Assembly: GCF_014805625.2 (NCBI RefSeq) | Contig: NW_023998421.1 | Coordinates: 6,703,426 to 6,767,425, forward strand | Direction of reading: 5' to 3' | DNA from: Glossina fuscipes | Taxonomy: Eukaryota; Arthropoda; Insecta; Diptera; Glossinidae | DNA length: 64,000 nt | Shown: piece after piece, positions 12,637 through 25,490 of the stretch | Layout: each line of letters opens with the position of its first letter | How positions within the stretch are numbered: the stretch's first letter is position 1 | Made by a program: the position numbers and the translations under genes | Notes under the pieces: generated by a model | Databases searched by the model: none | What the model saw: only the letters and a program-made list of their open reading frames with translations | What the model was told of the DNA's origin: nothing

Positions 12637-15600
12637 TCGCGGCCCACTATAATCTTTTTATCTATATTATTTCGACGTCGCGAATGAGATTAATTAGTAA
12701 TCTCTTACTACTACTTGGAATGTAAAAATACCCCTAAATAAAACAAGCATTAATGCAACAATGCAAATACCCCGAATAATTCAAACAAAATTTAATGCAA
12801 ATTTCTTTAGTGTATTCTAATCAGAAGATAAAGACTTTCCCACAATAGCTATTGGATTTTCTAAAGTCAAAATATTTTATTCTACCAGCGAGGGAGCATG
12901 CATTTCGCATTGCAAGAACGAAATTTTTGTTGACATTTTCGATTTTTCCTATACATGGAAGTATATGTTTGGATTTTTGGATTAATTTTTGACCTAACTA
13001 CAATATTTCCAATATTTTCAATTCTTTGTTTCCTAACTCTTGGTCTTATTCATTGCAAAAATTTTTAATCTTTACTAAGCGAATGACATTAAAACGGTCC
13101 CTAACAACGCACGTGAGGAGTTTAAGTAATTTTTAAAAGTTTTTGCAACAAAGTTTATTTGCTTTCACAAGTGCATTCTCACACAAGAACATACGTTGAA
13201 CACTTATAGTAGGATAAATGTACAAACGTATCCTTAGTATGACCTAACTTGTACATAAACTAAATAAACTATATTTGTTAAGCTGATAGACATAAAAAAT
13301 TAAAGACAATCGCACGCACACATTGAAAACAAAAATTTGAACATGCCCTCGCAAACAAGTTAACAAAGTAAAATTTTTGTCTTGTTTTTTTTTTTTTTTA
13401 GACTTGGTACACATGAACACCTACAATGGCTTTCAGACAAATGAATTTAATGCAAACTCTAAACATATATGCGGTTTTAGCGGTTAGATAGCAGTTTGTT
13501 GTTTCTAATGCCTCTGTTACGAACAGTTTTTAAAGAAAATTAGCATATTTCGTAAATAAAGCATGAAAATTCTTGTTTTTAGGATATTTACAGGAGCTCA
13601 AGAGTTGCCATCTCCCGCAATTCTTTTGTCTGCGAAATAGAACTTATGTAAACTAACGTAGAATTTTTTTTTTTTTATGTCTTAGAATTCATTCTCTTAG
13701 TCTGGTTTCCATTTGTTTTCATATATCACATATCAAAATTATTCTCTCATCATGTCAAAACTTCATTATTGACCGTTAAAGTCTTTGAATATATTTAAAA
13801 GGCTTTATAAAGCATTGCTTAAAAATAAAGCTCATATTACGATGTACTATATATAAGTTAGCTTGGTTCATGAATTGCCGACAGACAATTTTTCAGTACG
13901 GTTTTGCTCTTGAAGTGGTACATTATGGACAGTTCTATATACCTTGCAATTAGCAGCACAATATAAGATTAACAAAAAAACTCTATAGTTTTTCGAAACA
14001 GTTTGGTTGATGGCCTATGCGGCTGCACATACGATGAGCCTAATTTTCAAAGTTTGTTTTCGAAAACACGTTAACTATTTACAGAATCTAATTCATTGAA
14101 TAAATCGGTGACTCTGTTGTGGAAACTCGTTATTCCCGAATTTTGCACTTTGCCTATAGTAATAAAAATGAGTAGATATGAAATACAATTAATTTAACGT
14201 TTTTAGTGATAAAGAAATAAAGACATTATACTCGGGCAAGGTCGACATGTAAATACCCTACACCATTTAGCCTAATGCAATTCTCAATTTATTTTAGTGA
14301 AAAAATATTAATAATTATATTTTGCTATGCTATGTAAAGAATTAATTCTGAAGTGAACGCTTACATAGAATGACATTCAAAAAACAGACCTGCGCGATCG
14401 AACTCTGCTTCACTTTATTTTTATGTCAAACTATTCTTTTAAGCACATTTTCACCGTAGAATATTAAAAATTAAACTTAGTTTGTAAAGGCTTTCTTCTC
14501 GTAGCTACCTTTTATGGAATGGGTTTCAAAATATCAATCAATTAGATGCAACCCAAAAAATAGGCCGAAGTCGGTCAGACGGACGAACAAGCTTATGTCA
14601 TCACAGGGATTTACTTTGATTAGGTGGGTGTAATAAAATGTATTTGTTTGTGTTAGAAGGATCCGCACAAACTTAGTAGACTTTGTAGCGTGAGTGATAT
14701 AAGGCATAAAAAGTCAATTGAATGCATGGACAGCTGGTACCTTATCTTAATGTAATATTCTGTATAATTGGACGTCGAGCATCGTTTCTTGTCCTTATTT
14801 ACCTTCACTTACTGCCATTCTTGCGCTACATCCAATTATTTCTTTGTATGCATATCCAACCACTTTTTAGCTTTTTATTCCTAATCGATAGAGAAATGCT
14901 TGTAAAAAATTTCACCTTGATCTATTTTGGTAGAAAAAGGTATATGCATGTAAAATTTTGGTACTTCTAATGTGTGTGCGTGTGTGTGAGAAAGAGAAGG
15001 AGAGAAAAAGTTTCCTTGTTAAAAAAATGAATTTGAAAATTTTATGTACCCCTTAGATTTTTAGTGCTTATGTTCGTTATATTTCTGTTGGTTATGCAAA
15101 TAATTTTTAAGTCGGAATTGGGAAGAGAGAATATTTATCTATCAAATTTTGACTTAGTAAAGAAACGTACAATACAAACATTAGCTTATTATTATTAATG
15201 AAAATGTGAATCACTTCACTATTGTACTAAACTTTACCATCGGACGGTGCCGGATCGGAGTTATAGGAACGTTTGGAATTGTCGACAAGTTTTGACGCAA
15301 TGTCTTATCAATAAGCAAAACCAATGGTTTTTTCATATTTACCTTGAAACTCATTAATTCGCTGGCTCTGGGTAATAATAAAAAAGATTAGAAGCTTTCT
15401 TTGAGGATATGTAAGCTTTATATGAGCCGCAATAACAGTGCGTAAGTATTAAAACACAATAATATTCTTCTAGGTATTGGTCCACAGATTGCAAATAAAT
15501 AAATTCGCACAAAGAAAGATGAACAGAGAAATACAAAATTATTAAAATATTTACAACGTAAAACAAGAAATGGGAGAATTTGTTAACAGAGATTAATAAA

Positions 15601-16879
15601 TTAAATAAAAAAATGATGACCTTGTTGTATTCACGTACATGTACATATTGTATTAGAAATATCTTATCACACATCAGTGTATAGTAAGCCCCCCTTCTTG
15701 CATCATAATGTATAGACAGTTTTCTTTTTTAAGCTTTTTTCCTTTTTTTCATTAACCAAAAGCCAGAACAAGTAATTCCGGTCTCTTTATATTATTTGCT
15801 TGGTACCATTTTGATCCCTTCCCTGGCTTAAGCAATTCACATTTCTATATGTTTTATTTTAGTTTTCAACGCAAAGAGGATTACAATTTTCGTCTAATGT
15901 TACTCTCGAGATGTTACATAATTGATTATCAATAGTGTAGAAAGAGGGTCGACTTCGATGCTTTCGAAATGCACATCGCAAATATTGATTCGTTACATTA
16001 AACGAATCTCTTTGCATTCATGCGTTTTTTTGTGCATACATTTATCTGCTTGTAGTATATACATAGTTCAATATACGTACGCATATGCAAGGAGAAGCAA
16101 CATCCTTTTTATTTACAAATCAACTCGTTTCAATACGATTGCCCTATATAGTAATTTATCATATTACTGTTAAAGTTGCGATTTCATTTTTTCTCCATTT
16201 TTCCTTTTGCGGGACTGTACAGACACAAAACAAATATATATATATATAAAAGTATAAAAAGTACTTTGAACTCACTTTTGCAAATAAAATATCGAGGTCA
16301 CAATCGAGCTGCTTTTAATCTCGCTTTTTTGAAAGAAAGATAACATGCACACCTCTTATTACTTACTATAAATTGCTGTACTTTGCACTTTGGATTATAA
16401 TGGATTGAAAAAATTAAATCTAAAAAAAAAAAGAAAGAAAAAATAAATAAATATATAAGGTACCGAGCAATATGATTACATTTATTATCGATTTTAACTT
16501 TGTGTCTAGTGGAATAGAAAAATGTTAGCTTTGCTATTGCTAACCATGGTATAATGAATGAGGTGGAAATACATTAAAATACAAACAATATTCAATCTAT
16601 AAAAAAAGAAAACAAATAGAAAAAGAATTAGAATTAATCAATATTGATATAAATAAACAAACGCACTTGACTTGGAAGAAAGGAAAAATTAATTTAAAAA
16701 TTACATTGAAGCAAAAGACGAATAGAAAGGAAATAAATCAGAAAGATAACCTCGATGAACTTGGCCGAACTTTCGTTTCGAACGTTTCAATTAAGTTTCT
16801 ATCACTCTGTAGAAATTTAAGTTACTATTCCAATGGAACCGGAAGTTGTTAATGGAAATTTACGAAAATTTTAGGCTTT
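12637..16879. other. AT-rich non-coding stretch
   Basis: Holds a probable right-end scrap of the TATACCC family at 14247-14270 (AAATACCCTACACC, minus orientation), a T run at 13385-13399, a TA tract near 16236-16250 and A-rich tracts near 16421-16456. Open frames of 61-106 codons (14722-14970, 15354-15674, 15922-16173, 16667-16852) are AT-rich and show no known motif. Confidence 0.45.
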
Positions 16880-17187
16880 TTATACCCTTCGTCACTTTTG
16901 GCACAGGGGTATATTAAGTTTGGGCGTATGTATGCAACACCCAGAAAGACTTGAGATAGGCCGATCTTTTATAATCCCGATCGATTCAGAAAGTGATTCC
17001 TCTTGTCTGTCTGTCTATTTTAATGTGTTCAAGTTACAACTCGCAAGTTTTTGAAAAAATTGATGTAATATGGTACACTGCTGTACTTTGAGCCGAGGGT
17101 GATTGTTACTGAAAATTGTTTGTTTGTTCCCGTATAATGTCTTATTTTGAAAATATGAATAATTGTAAAGTAGTGTAGGGTATTTAA
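16880..17187 (+). repeat. TATACCC-family repeat, near full-length copy
   Basis: Starts TATACCCTTCGTCACTTTTG at about 16881 and ends GTGTAGGGTATTTAA at 17174-17187, about 308 bases. Between these ends: a CAACACCCAGAAAGACTTGA block at 16933, a CGATCGATTCAGAAAGTGAT block near 16980, the CTTGTCTGTCTGTC block near 17003, a GTACACTGCTGTACTTTGAG block near 17072 and CGTATAATGTCTTATTTTGA near 17132. One of the two best reference copies for both ends in this window. Not coding. Confidence 0.75.
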
Positions 17188-18106
17188 TGCCTTGCTTGGT
17201 GGTTCCTGCATATTGAAGCTATTGTTTAAGTTGTCCCGAATTTTCAAATTGACTAACATCCACGTTATAATGCTACATGTGTAATGACAAGATCGTTACG
17301 ATCAAGGTCTCGAGTACGTTTTCACCTCATACTTACGTTATATTATTCTTATGCATCCGGTCTTTTTAGCTTCCTCTTGCATGGAATTAGCTAAATACCC
17401 TAGGATTGCCTGTTTAATATGGCCGATGTAGAAGATGGGAGAGTCATGATAGGCAAAGTCATATCAAACGGCTAGCCAAAACCAGAACTAGACATGTAGC
17501 CACAGAGGGCCTTTGCCAGTTAATCGCGCAATAGGTGACAGCACATTTTGACCAAGTTACGGAATCGAGAAGTTAAGCAAAAAGAAAAGTTGCTTTTCTT
17601 CATTTGTATATTCTTGGATTCTTGTTTCCTTCTTAATTAAGTTAATAAATGGTACTCTAGATTCGTCGACATATTATATTAGGAGAAGGCGAACTTTCGC
17701 ATCTTTACAACATTCATATACACACTTTCTTCAATGATGTATATAAATAGATTTCAAACACAGTTTGAGACAATATATTAGTAAAAGCCTTCGACATAAA
17801 TTACATGAATTACTAAACCACGTAGTGATCTGTTCTCTCTTCCTCCGGATTTTGTATTCAGTATGGATACTGTTTTCAGTATCTTATCCACGTACGATGT
17901 AAAATGATAATCAGATATGGTAACTAATTCATTATTCCGCACTTAGCAAACGCGCGTAAATTTATCGTTAACCGAGCTCTTAAATTTAATATTTATTGTT
18001 CGGGGATTATATGCTGTTGTAGTACACATATCACCCCCGTCTTCATGCATAAGCGGTATGTTGTCAGCATATCGCTCTACTTTCTTCTTGAGGAATAAAA
18101 ATATGT
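17188..18106. other. non-coding stretch, unassigned
   Basis: A slightly GC-richer part at about 17395-17580 has no long open frame or recognisable motif. Nothing else seen. Confidence 0.4.
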
Positions 18107-18205
18107 AAAGGCTGCAAAAATTATTGGAAATGTATATATACATATATACATAGGCATATGTATATATACATATATATACCTACATATATAATTTTTGCAG
18201 TCTTT
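18107..18205. repeat. AT-rich hairpin-forming inverted repeat
   Basis: The left arm AAAGGCTGCAAAAATTAT (18107-18124) is complementary to the right arm ending GCAGTCTTT (18188-18205), with one G:T position that would be a G-U wobble in RNA. The interior is alternating TATATACATATA sequence that can also fold. Total span about 99 nt. It could be a precursor-like RNA hairpin, a small palindromic element, or a chance result of TA-repeat expansion between inverted arms. Confidence 0.5.
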
Positions 18206-18786
18206 CTATGCTCCTACATCGTGGGAGAGAGAAGTAAGTGCTCCAGAAACGGTTTAATAAAGAAAATATAATAAAAATGCTCTAAAATTTTTCAAGAGTT
18301 TAGCACAAATTAAACTGGCTCTCGCATTCGACCCATGTGAGCGTAATAATGCTTGCATTCATTAATTTAAAATGCCTTTAATAATATAGGAAGTTAAAGG
18401 ACGAACAAACAGCGTTTTTTCTTTTTTTTTTCTTTTCCTAATGCTATTAATTTACAAAGTTTTATAGCAGCAAGCAAGGTTCAAATGCCTTTGGTATCGT
18501 TTTTAAATGAGGGCAAGAAAATGGCATTTAATATTCTTTAATTCTATAAAATGATAAATTAAAGGGTTTCTCATATTCATTCTTTAATTTCTTTAAATGC
18601 TTACTAATTCCTAGATGAGATTTTGTCGTTGCATCTGAATTAAGACACTTTCAGTGACTGAGAGTAACATCGTGGTATGATTCGTTACAAACTATTTGGT
18701 AAAATTGTAGAATAAAATTTGATAAAGCCTTTAAAACTCTATACTTAAGGGTCTGTTCCCCATTTCTTTTTTTTTTGTAGTTATTA
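18206..18786. other. AT-rich non-coding stretch
   Basis: T-rich tracts near 18417-18435 and 18768-18777; nothing else recognised up to the left end of the Tigger element. Confidence 0.45.
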
Positions 18787-18987
18787 CAGGATAAACCTGT
18801 TTTTATGCGGTAGAGAGGGACCGCATAAAAAAAGTCTCACTTAGAAAATATGTCAAAGCTTCACGAAATAGCAAGAAAGTGCTTTCCAAACAAAATAAAT
18901 AATTAAATTACACATTGAAACATTTAAAAAAATTGTAATTTCTAATTTTAAACAAGGAGAAATTTTCAAAATGTACATAATTCAATA

Positions 18988-19505
18988 CTACTCGTCGTAG
19001 TTCAAAACGCGCATATTTTTGCGATGAACTGGTTCGTAATCGCTTTCGTCACTTGAAGATACTACAGTTAATTTATTTTTTGGTAACATGTAGTCGGTGA
19101 TAAGTTTTTGCGACGACGGTCGTTTGGTCAGCTGTTTGTAAACGTCGCGATAGCCAGATATACACAATCGAAGCTTCATTTTGGAATTTCAAAATTCTTT
19201 GAGAATTGTTATCTATTTTAAGAAAATACTTTTCCAATTTGCTGCAAAGCTGGATCCCTGCATATATTTTATCCGCTGTAATAGATTCCGGTTCTTCTTG
19301 TTCGTCTTCATGATCTGTTAAGTTATTGACTATCATTTACGGTTTCGTCCTCAATCATTTCAATAAGATCATTTTCGCTGAAAGAGTCAAAACCTTCTCC
19401 GCAGATTTGATGTGCTAGCGCAATGATATCTGATGATAAAGTGGACGTGTTGTCGGTTACATTTCTATTAATGACACATTCAGGCCAGAGCGCTTTCCAG
19501 CACTA
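18988..19505 (-). pseudogene. Tigger-type transposase, C-terminal remnant with frameshifts
   Basis: From about 19500 downward one minus-strand frame reads WKALWPECVINRN, then SSDIIALAHQICGEGFD and SENDLIEMIEDE, ending at a stop near 19328. The overlapping next frame continues HEDEQEEPESITADKIYAGI, LCSKLEKYFLKID and IVYIWLSRRLQ, and a third frame finishes RDVYKQLTKRPSSQKLITDY to the stop at 18988. This is the order of the Tigger/jerky C-terminus: the W..LWP motif after the DDE domain, the acidic 'E-DL-E' segment, a predicted helical segment, and a Ser/Lys-rich end. At least two frameshifts separate the pieces. The whole N-terminal CENP-B-like DNA-binding region and the catalytic core are deleted, so it cannot be active. 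Confidence 0.7.
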
Positions 19506-19622
19506 GGTATGAAAATGGCTGTTGCAATGTGTACATACACACTGATAGCAAAAAAAGTGATGCCAACACAGTTCAGATTGACCTAACCTCTCGGCGAAAT
19601 TCAATGTGTCGATATTCATATA

Positions 19623-19718
19623 GCGCACAAAAAAAAGAATCGCACAAAAAGAATCGCACAAAAAAAAGAATCGCACAAAAAGAATCGCACAAAAAAAGCG
19701 CATAAAAAAAGACCGCAC
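19623..19718. repeat. subterminal tandem array in the Tigger element
   Basis: The word CGCA(C/T) followed by an A run recurs with starts at 19624, 19641, 19655, 19672, 19686, 19699 and 19714, i.e. spacings 17, 14, 17, 14, 13, 15. The central copies read GAATCGCAC plus A run, and the alternating 17/14 spacing implies a 31-bp higher-order unit repeated twice. The last unit overlaps the terminal inverted repeat (CCGCACAAAAACAGG). Such subterminal arrays are typical transposase-binding sites, but that role is inference. Confidence 0.7.
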
Positions 19719-19735
19719 AAAAACAGGTTTGATTG

Positions 19736-22700
19736 TACTACTAATGACTTTATGTTAACCATTTTGATAAGTTTTTGCTTAAATGACAATGATAAATGGT
19801 GTTGGGTGTTGGGGTGATATTGGGTTTTGGTTTCAAGCAGAACGAGCTTTAGGTTTTACTCATAGTGAGCCAATTTTTATAAATTTCTTCGTGAAATAGG
19901 CTATAATTTAATTAGTTCATTAATTAAACTGCAATGTTTATTAAAGTTTTTGTGATTATTGATTGTAAAAACGATGTGGATCTAGCTTCAATTTTTATAT
20001 ACGATCGACTCACCTATGAACCACCTACTGTCTTACTTTTTTCATTAACCTATTTTTGTGAACTACAATCACCTTCGTCTAATCAACGTGGCCAAATGTT
20101 ATCCACATCCAGCAAAGCTGTCATAGGTTTATGTCTATCGTATGACTTCTTATTTGTTCGACACATTTGATTCTGCTTCTGTTGTCACCTTTTGATATAT
20201 GAATACTTTAAAAGTCTGTTGTGGAACGTGCACTCGGGAAATTACAAAAGTAAACAATTATGCAATATCTTGTAAAACAATCAAATTTTTTAAAGAAGGG
20301 CCTCACCGAAAATTTTTAATTTTTTGTACTTATTCCTTTAACGAGAAGCATATTTCGATCTGTCTTTCTTTATCTCTTTTAATTGTTGTTATTGCGGTAG
20401 CAACTTGAATGAATAATTTCTAGGCAAGCTCCGCGGCAGCGGCACGAATGTTAACGGAAACTGTCTCCACAAGATCAAAAGTGGCAAAAAAGATAGAAGT
20501 GATAAAAGCGATGATGTAGGGAGCGCTTTTATTATTTAGAAATTAAATTTACTAAATTAATTTATACAAGGTATAATTAAAACACGCTCCGCCGTTTCAT
20601 TACGTCCTTAGACGACGAGATAGCATTGGTATACGTAAACACTTGCACATAAACTAGAACAATCAGAGTTGTATTTATTTGTCAGTAAGCAATAATGGCA
20701 GAGCTGCCAAATATTTAATCTACAATAGCAAAAACCTGAAACTTGGTACACGAGTCAAGTTTCACATGAAAAGGGTTTCAAGGAGGAAAATTTTAAAATA
20801 CTGTCGTCAATAAAACTAAACTTTTACAGAAAAAGTGGTCTTGATCAACGAATTGAATCATTTATAGCTAACAAAAGGCTTTAAAATTTTTTTGGAGTTT
20901 CCTGCAAATGCAGTTTTATTATAAATTTCTTGGCTTTTCACAGACATACGTAAATTTTTTTCTTCTACGAATTGAAATGAAGCAAACAAAAATTTTATTA
21001 TTGGTTTACGGTATGTGAGTTTTTAATTTAAATTTGTTATTTTTTGTTTGTATACACCCTTTCAGAACACACTTCTAATAGGTTGATTCTTTAATTACGA
21101 AAAGCAAAATTTTCCTAGCTTTTGATATTCAGATTTTTGCCAACAGAATGATAACTAACTGATTGGATTCAACTAAACGAGAGAAATTTAATTACTAATA
21201 CAACTGCTAAGGGCATACAAACGTACACACCTACGTATTGACTTTTATGCAAACAACTGGTTTAACTGAAATTTTCCGTCCTCCTACTCCGTTCTCTCTC
21301 TCAACCTCTTTGTACACGGTAGACAATTCAAAAGCCCAGCCCTTGTCATGCCTAGTAAAATTGGCTTAATTTCTTACCGGAAATAGAAGCATAGATGTAG
21401 TTCGTATTGTCGCACATAGATATGTCCATATTTAAACAATCGAACGCTTAAGATTTTAAAGTTATTGCAGGAAATTATTAACGGTTCGGTTGGCAGTAGG
21501 AATATGTGTCCAGCAATCAGCATATGCACTACTACGTAAGCAGAAGAAAATTGTATGAATTCTGTCTGTTCATAACAGCAAGATGAAAGTGTATTGAATT
21601 CATTATTTCTTTTGTGGTAAGGAAAAAATTTTACTCATGCTATAATGTATTTACATTTTTCCACAAAATGTACACTTCACGAGGAACATTCATACAGTGA
21701 ACACTAAACATACCGACACTTAATGCGTACTTATGTATATTTGACAGGAGATGGAGAAGCCATCTCTTTAAAAAAGTTACACGTTAGTGAGCCAGGAAAC
21801 TTCTTTTATTGCTGACAGTAGACGATTACGATTTATGATCGTGCAGCAAGCTGACTGATTTCTTCAGTTGTTTTATAACCAAAGTATTGTTATAGCTATG
21901 TTATAAACTCCCTTCTATGTGATAGTCGCATGTTCGAAAACCATGGCTTTATAGTGAGATATTATGCAAATAAGTAAATTAAATAAAAATGGAAAAAAAG
22001 ATTTTTTAATTTACTTAGTAATTAGAATATTTAATATTCACTCTTTTCAGTATATATTTTGCAAATAGTTGGATTCTGGAAGATACATTTCCATCATTTA
22101 GGTCTCTTAAATATACGGTTTTATTCATTTATCTTTTTTTTTTTTTGTAAAATTTCATTCTACATTTCTTTCGCGCGCTTAAGTCGAGACTGTACTTCCT
22201 ATACTTATCTATGTGTATCGAAAATCTTCGCCAAGCTTTTTAGCTAATTTGGACAGAGAGTGCTGTTTAAAAACTTTTTTATCGTTCGATATTTTCTTTA
22301 GCACTATTTATTGCAGATAGACTGACAATATTGCAGAAATTTTTGCAAAAGTCGGGCATAGTTAACCGTTTTTTTGTCCGTTGCATTACAAGCGGTAATT
22401 ATGATCCACTTATTATATATAGAGAACGGTAAAACGGTTCCAGTTTGGAGATTTTGATTTCACGAAGTATTATTCCGCAAATTGATCTGGCATGTTCAAA
22501 ACTATACTCAACAGTCATCTCAACTATTAAAGGTTTATGTGCTGGACATTTTCTTATTTGAATTGGTTTTCTTGGCAAGTTTTAGTAATTTTTCTCTCCT
22601 CGTTCCGATACTTCCCACTTTAGTAGTTAGTAATAATTTAGGTAATGGTAAGCCCTTAAAAAATTATCAATTGTAACGCTTCTTGCGCACCTATAAACGC

Positions 22701-25276
22701 TTCTATTCATTTGATAATAATAAATTCCGCAAGATTAACAAATATGGAAAGCCATTGCGAACCAATTTGGTGGCTACCGTATATGCTAGACGGAACTACA
22801 TACTCGTCTTGCAACAAAAGTGACCGTAATAGTCTAACAGTCTAAGGATTGGAGCGTCTTTTTCATTGCTTGCTTACTTATCCCTGCTTCAGTTTGTCGT
22901 TGATACTTTTATAGCCTTGAAAATTGCAAAAAGATAAAAATAAAACTAGGTTTGATTAACAAAAAACTTTAAGTGTTTTTACCTGAAACCTAAGTTTATG
23001 AAAATTGCAGTAAGCTTTTAATTTGTTCAGCATAAAGTGCCACTCACTCTCTCCTCACTTTCTCCCATCTATCATTTCGGGGATACAGAATGTAGAAAAC
23101 GTTTGAAGGGCCGGGGTGCCCAAGTGTTTTTCCTTTTCAATTTTATGAAAATACGACTTTTTAGTTCTATTTTTGTGTTTCTTGAATACACAAGCCCACA
23201 AATTACACAATAATGTACTGGCATTACGAATTTTGCAAATTTGCAAACAAATTGCTTGTATTGAAGTTCATGTTGGACTCTTTTATGTATATGAATATTG
23301 CAAAAATCTATTGGAAAACGTAACCTTAAATTATTATCTCACTCCGAAGAAATTCACAAGCTTTAGGTAAAAGAAACTTTTGGTGTCGAAAATCTCGTAT
23401 AAATTTTCATGAAAATTTTCTTCATGATTATAAATGACGCTACACTTCCGGCATCGTATTAGTTGTCTGCATTTTTTTCCCTTTCATCTCACTAATTGTA
23501 TGGTCATATACGCGTAGTTGTAAGAGCTTATGCGTGAGTTGCATTTGCGAAATAAATTTTCAGCACATACTTACTTCCGACATACATGAGATGCTCGATG
23601 CACTATAGAGCACTAAAGCACTTTGAAACGTCATAAGATATTTGCTTCATTGATTCACCAAACAAATGTGACCATAGTGTGCAGTTAAGGATGAAATACT
23701 TAAAGTACGTACCTAACTTTTACAGCTTGGCACGTTATGCTTTATTTCCTACGTCTCATGTGGTATTATATTTCAACATACTTTACCCTTTGCATAAATT
23801 GAAAGTTTTATGTATAAGTTGAAAACATTGCAGTAAGCATTAACAATTTTACACTCAACTTGCGAAAGTTTAAATAGGGTAAATGAACAGTACGTGAAAC
23901 GGTACATATAAAGATTTCATTCTTTACGTAAATGCGTGAAACGATGTACGTCAATTTATTCGCAGCAAAAGTGTCGATTATTTTATACCCACTGCAGAGG
24001 ATACGAACAAACCAATGAATTTACTAAAATTAATCCGACTCTGTCTAAAAGCAAAGAACTTAGTTTAAATATCAAGTTACAATTAATGATAGACCGTTGA
24101 AGCTTCTTTTTGTAGTTGTAAAAAACAGTTGGTAATTTTTTTCCAATCCTGTTTTAAACTTCTTTCCATTGAAATCCTTTGAAAAATTTAAAAGCAGTCA
24201 CGTTTACTTAAAAATCACATGAAACTGATTTATAAAGCTTTGATGTTTGTCGCGGAAAGTATATTTCATTTCCTAAATTTTTAAAGCGCAGAGAAGTATG
24301 CAACTCATAAATGCCTATAAAACTATCACGTTCTTATTTGTCACGAATAGAGGAAACGAAGCACATATATGTATGTTTGTTTATCTGTTTGCATTTTGTC
24401 AGCACATCTGTCCATCTAACGATTAAGGCCTTTATTTGTAGGAACAAAGTTGATCTTAAATATTTTTTATTACTGGCATCAAGTTAAGCGCATAAATCAA
24501 AAAAAAAATCGGGTTTTTTTAAACTCGCTCTGTAAAATTGTAAAGGATTTGTTTGGAGATTTTACATTATTACTCAGTAAAAATTTGGTAACAAATTCAA
24601 AGATAATGTGAATAGGGCCTTGTGTTTATCTTTAAAAAATATTAGATAAGTCAGCAGACGGTGTCAAACCGTTTCTAATTTAGTTTAGTATTGTGCTTAG
24701 CACAAAATCGTCTCTAATTGTGAACTCACCTGTCCTTAGATTCGGGCACGGTGCTACGATAAGTTAGAGTTAAATTAGAGACAAATGACAATAAGTTAGC
24801 CTTGAGCAGACACGATCTAACCAACGAGGTTGAGACTTTTCAACTGAAACAAATGTTTCCAGCTAAGACCTGATAATGTTAGAAAAGAAAGTCATAGCAA
24901 GTGACTTTCGGCTTGCAATGGATGGCTACAATGTTTCCTATATCACGGTTTTCTCTTTACGAGAACAGTCAAGCGTCACAAACTCTACACAGTGCCATTA
25001 ATCAACAAAGCATCAAATTATACATAACAGTAAATTGAAAGATACACATACGAGATATAGAATATTACGAACGATTGATGAGTCGGATAAGCGCATTTAG
25101 TTCTATCTACCTATTCTTCTAAACATTAGACATAGTGCCCCGCTTAGTTGTGAATATAAAAAGACTCGTGGAATGTATACGAATATAAAAAAGTTGAGTT
25201 TTTCCTGACGTCTGTATAGATTGCATCATAAAGACCTAAAATCTTTATAGATTTTTAGTTCATCTGGACAGTTATA
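19736..25276. other. AT-rich non-coding stretch, 5.5 kb
   Basis: No coding frame recognised; ORFs of 62-78 codons lack motifs. A T run lies near 22134-22146. At 23990-24005 there is a TATACCC-like word followed by GCAGAGG that may be a scrap of a dispersed repeat. At 24670-24785 a perfect small palindrome (24691-24705) sits among three copies of an AATTAG(A)GAC-type word. Otherwise nothing. Confidence 0.4.
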
Positions 25277-25490
25277 CAGATGATCATCGAGAATTTTTAT
25301 TGATGTCGATTTTCTTGGCTTATATTTAATGCGATGGATATGGATTTTTATTTCCAGCACGACAAAGCCACAGTCTGCGAAAACGGCTTGCCTCAATTCA
25401 TCGATTTAAAATGATACTAATTGTTGAAAGATCGCATCATATATAAACTATACTATAGGCAGAACGATATATCTCATCCTGTAGAATTTA
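25277..25490 (+). mobile_element. IS630/mariner-like DDE transposase fragment (second catalytic Asp)
   Basis: A plus frame beginning near 25277 reads QMIIENF, a stop, RFSWLIFNAMDMD, then FYFQHDKATVCENGLPQFID through about 25395, and after a frame change LLKDRIIYKL near 25418-25447. It parallels the IS630-type transposon segment 'RYR.MI..F......WFQQDGAT.HTAR.T..LL.DRF..R', in which the aspartate of FQQDGAT is the second catalytic residue (here FQHDKAT at 25352-25372). Two breaks are visible, and neither the first nor the third aspartate follows. No terminal repeats found. Similar-class fragments lie at 33650-33990 and, more doubtfully, 46980-47160. Confidence 0.48.

Larger units (their letters stand above)
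18787..19735 (-). mobile_element. pogo/Tigger element, internally deleted, TIR-bounded
   Basis: The left end starts CAGGATAAACCTGTTTTTAT after a TA at 18785-18786. The right end, read on the minus strand, starts CAATCAAACCTGTTTTTGTG just inside a TA at 19736-19737. The ends share AAACCTGTTTTT(A/G)TGCGGT, giving terminal inverted repeats with one mismatch in the core, and TA target-site flanks, as expected for the pogo/Tigger branch of the Tc1-mariner superfamily. Length is 949 bp against roughly 2 kb or more for autonomous elements. Only the C-terminal part of the transposase remains, on the minus strand (18988-19505). The right end also carries a subterminal tandem array. A non-autonomous deletion derivative. 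Confidence 0.72.

Noticed and set aside
14570..14610. GTCAGACGGACGAACAAGC word resembling the reversed CTGTCCGTC block
   Set aside because: No other block of the TATACCC family is present at the expected spacing, so it is too short to call.
19503..19718. 71-codon minus-strand frame with repeated FF/RFF and CDSF/CAILF words
   Set aside because: It is the translation of the subterminal tandem array of the Tigger element, not a protein.
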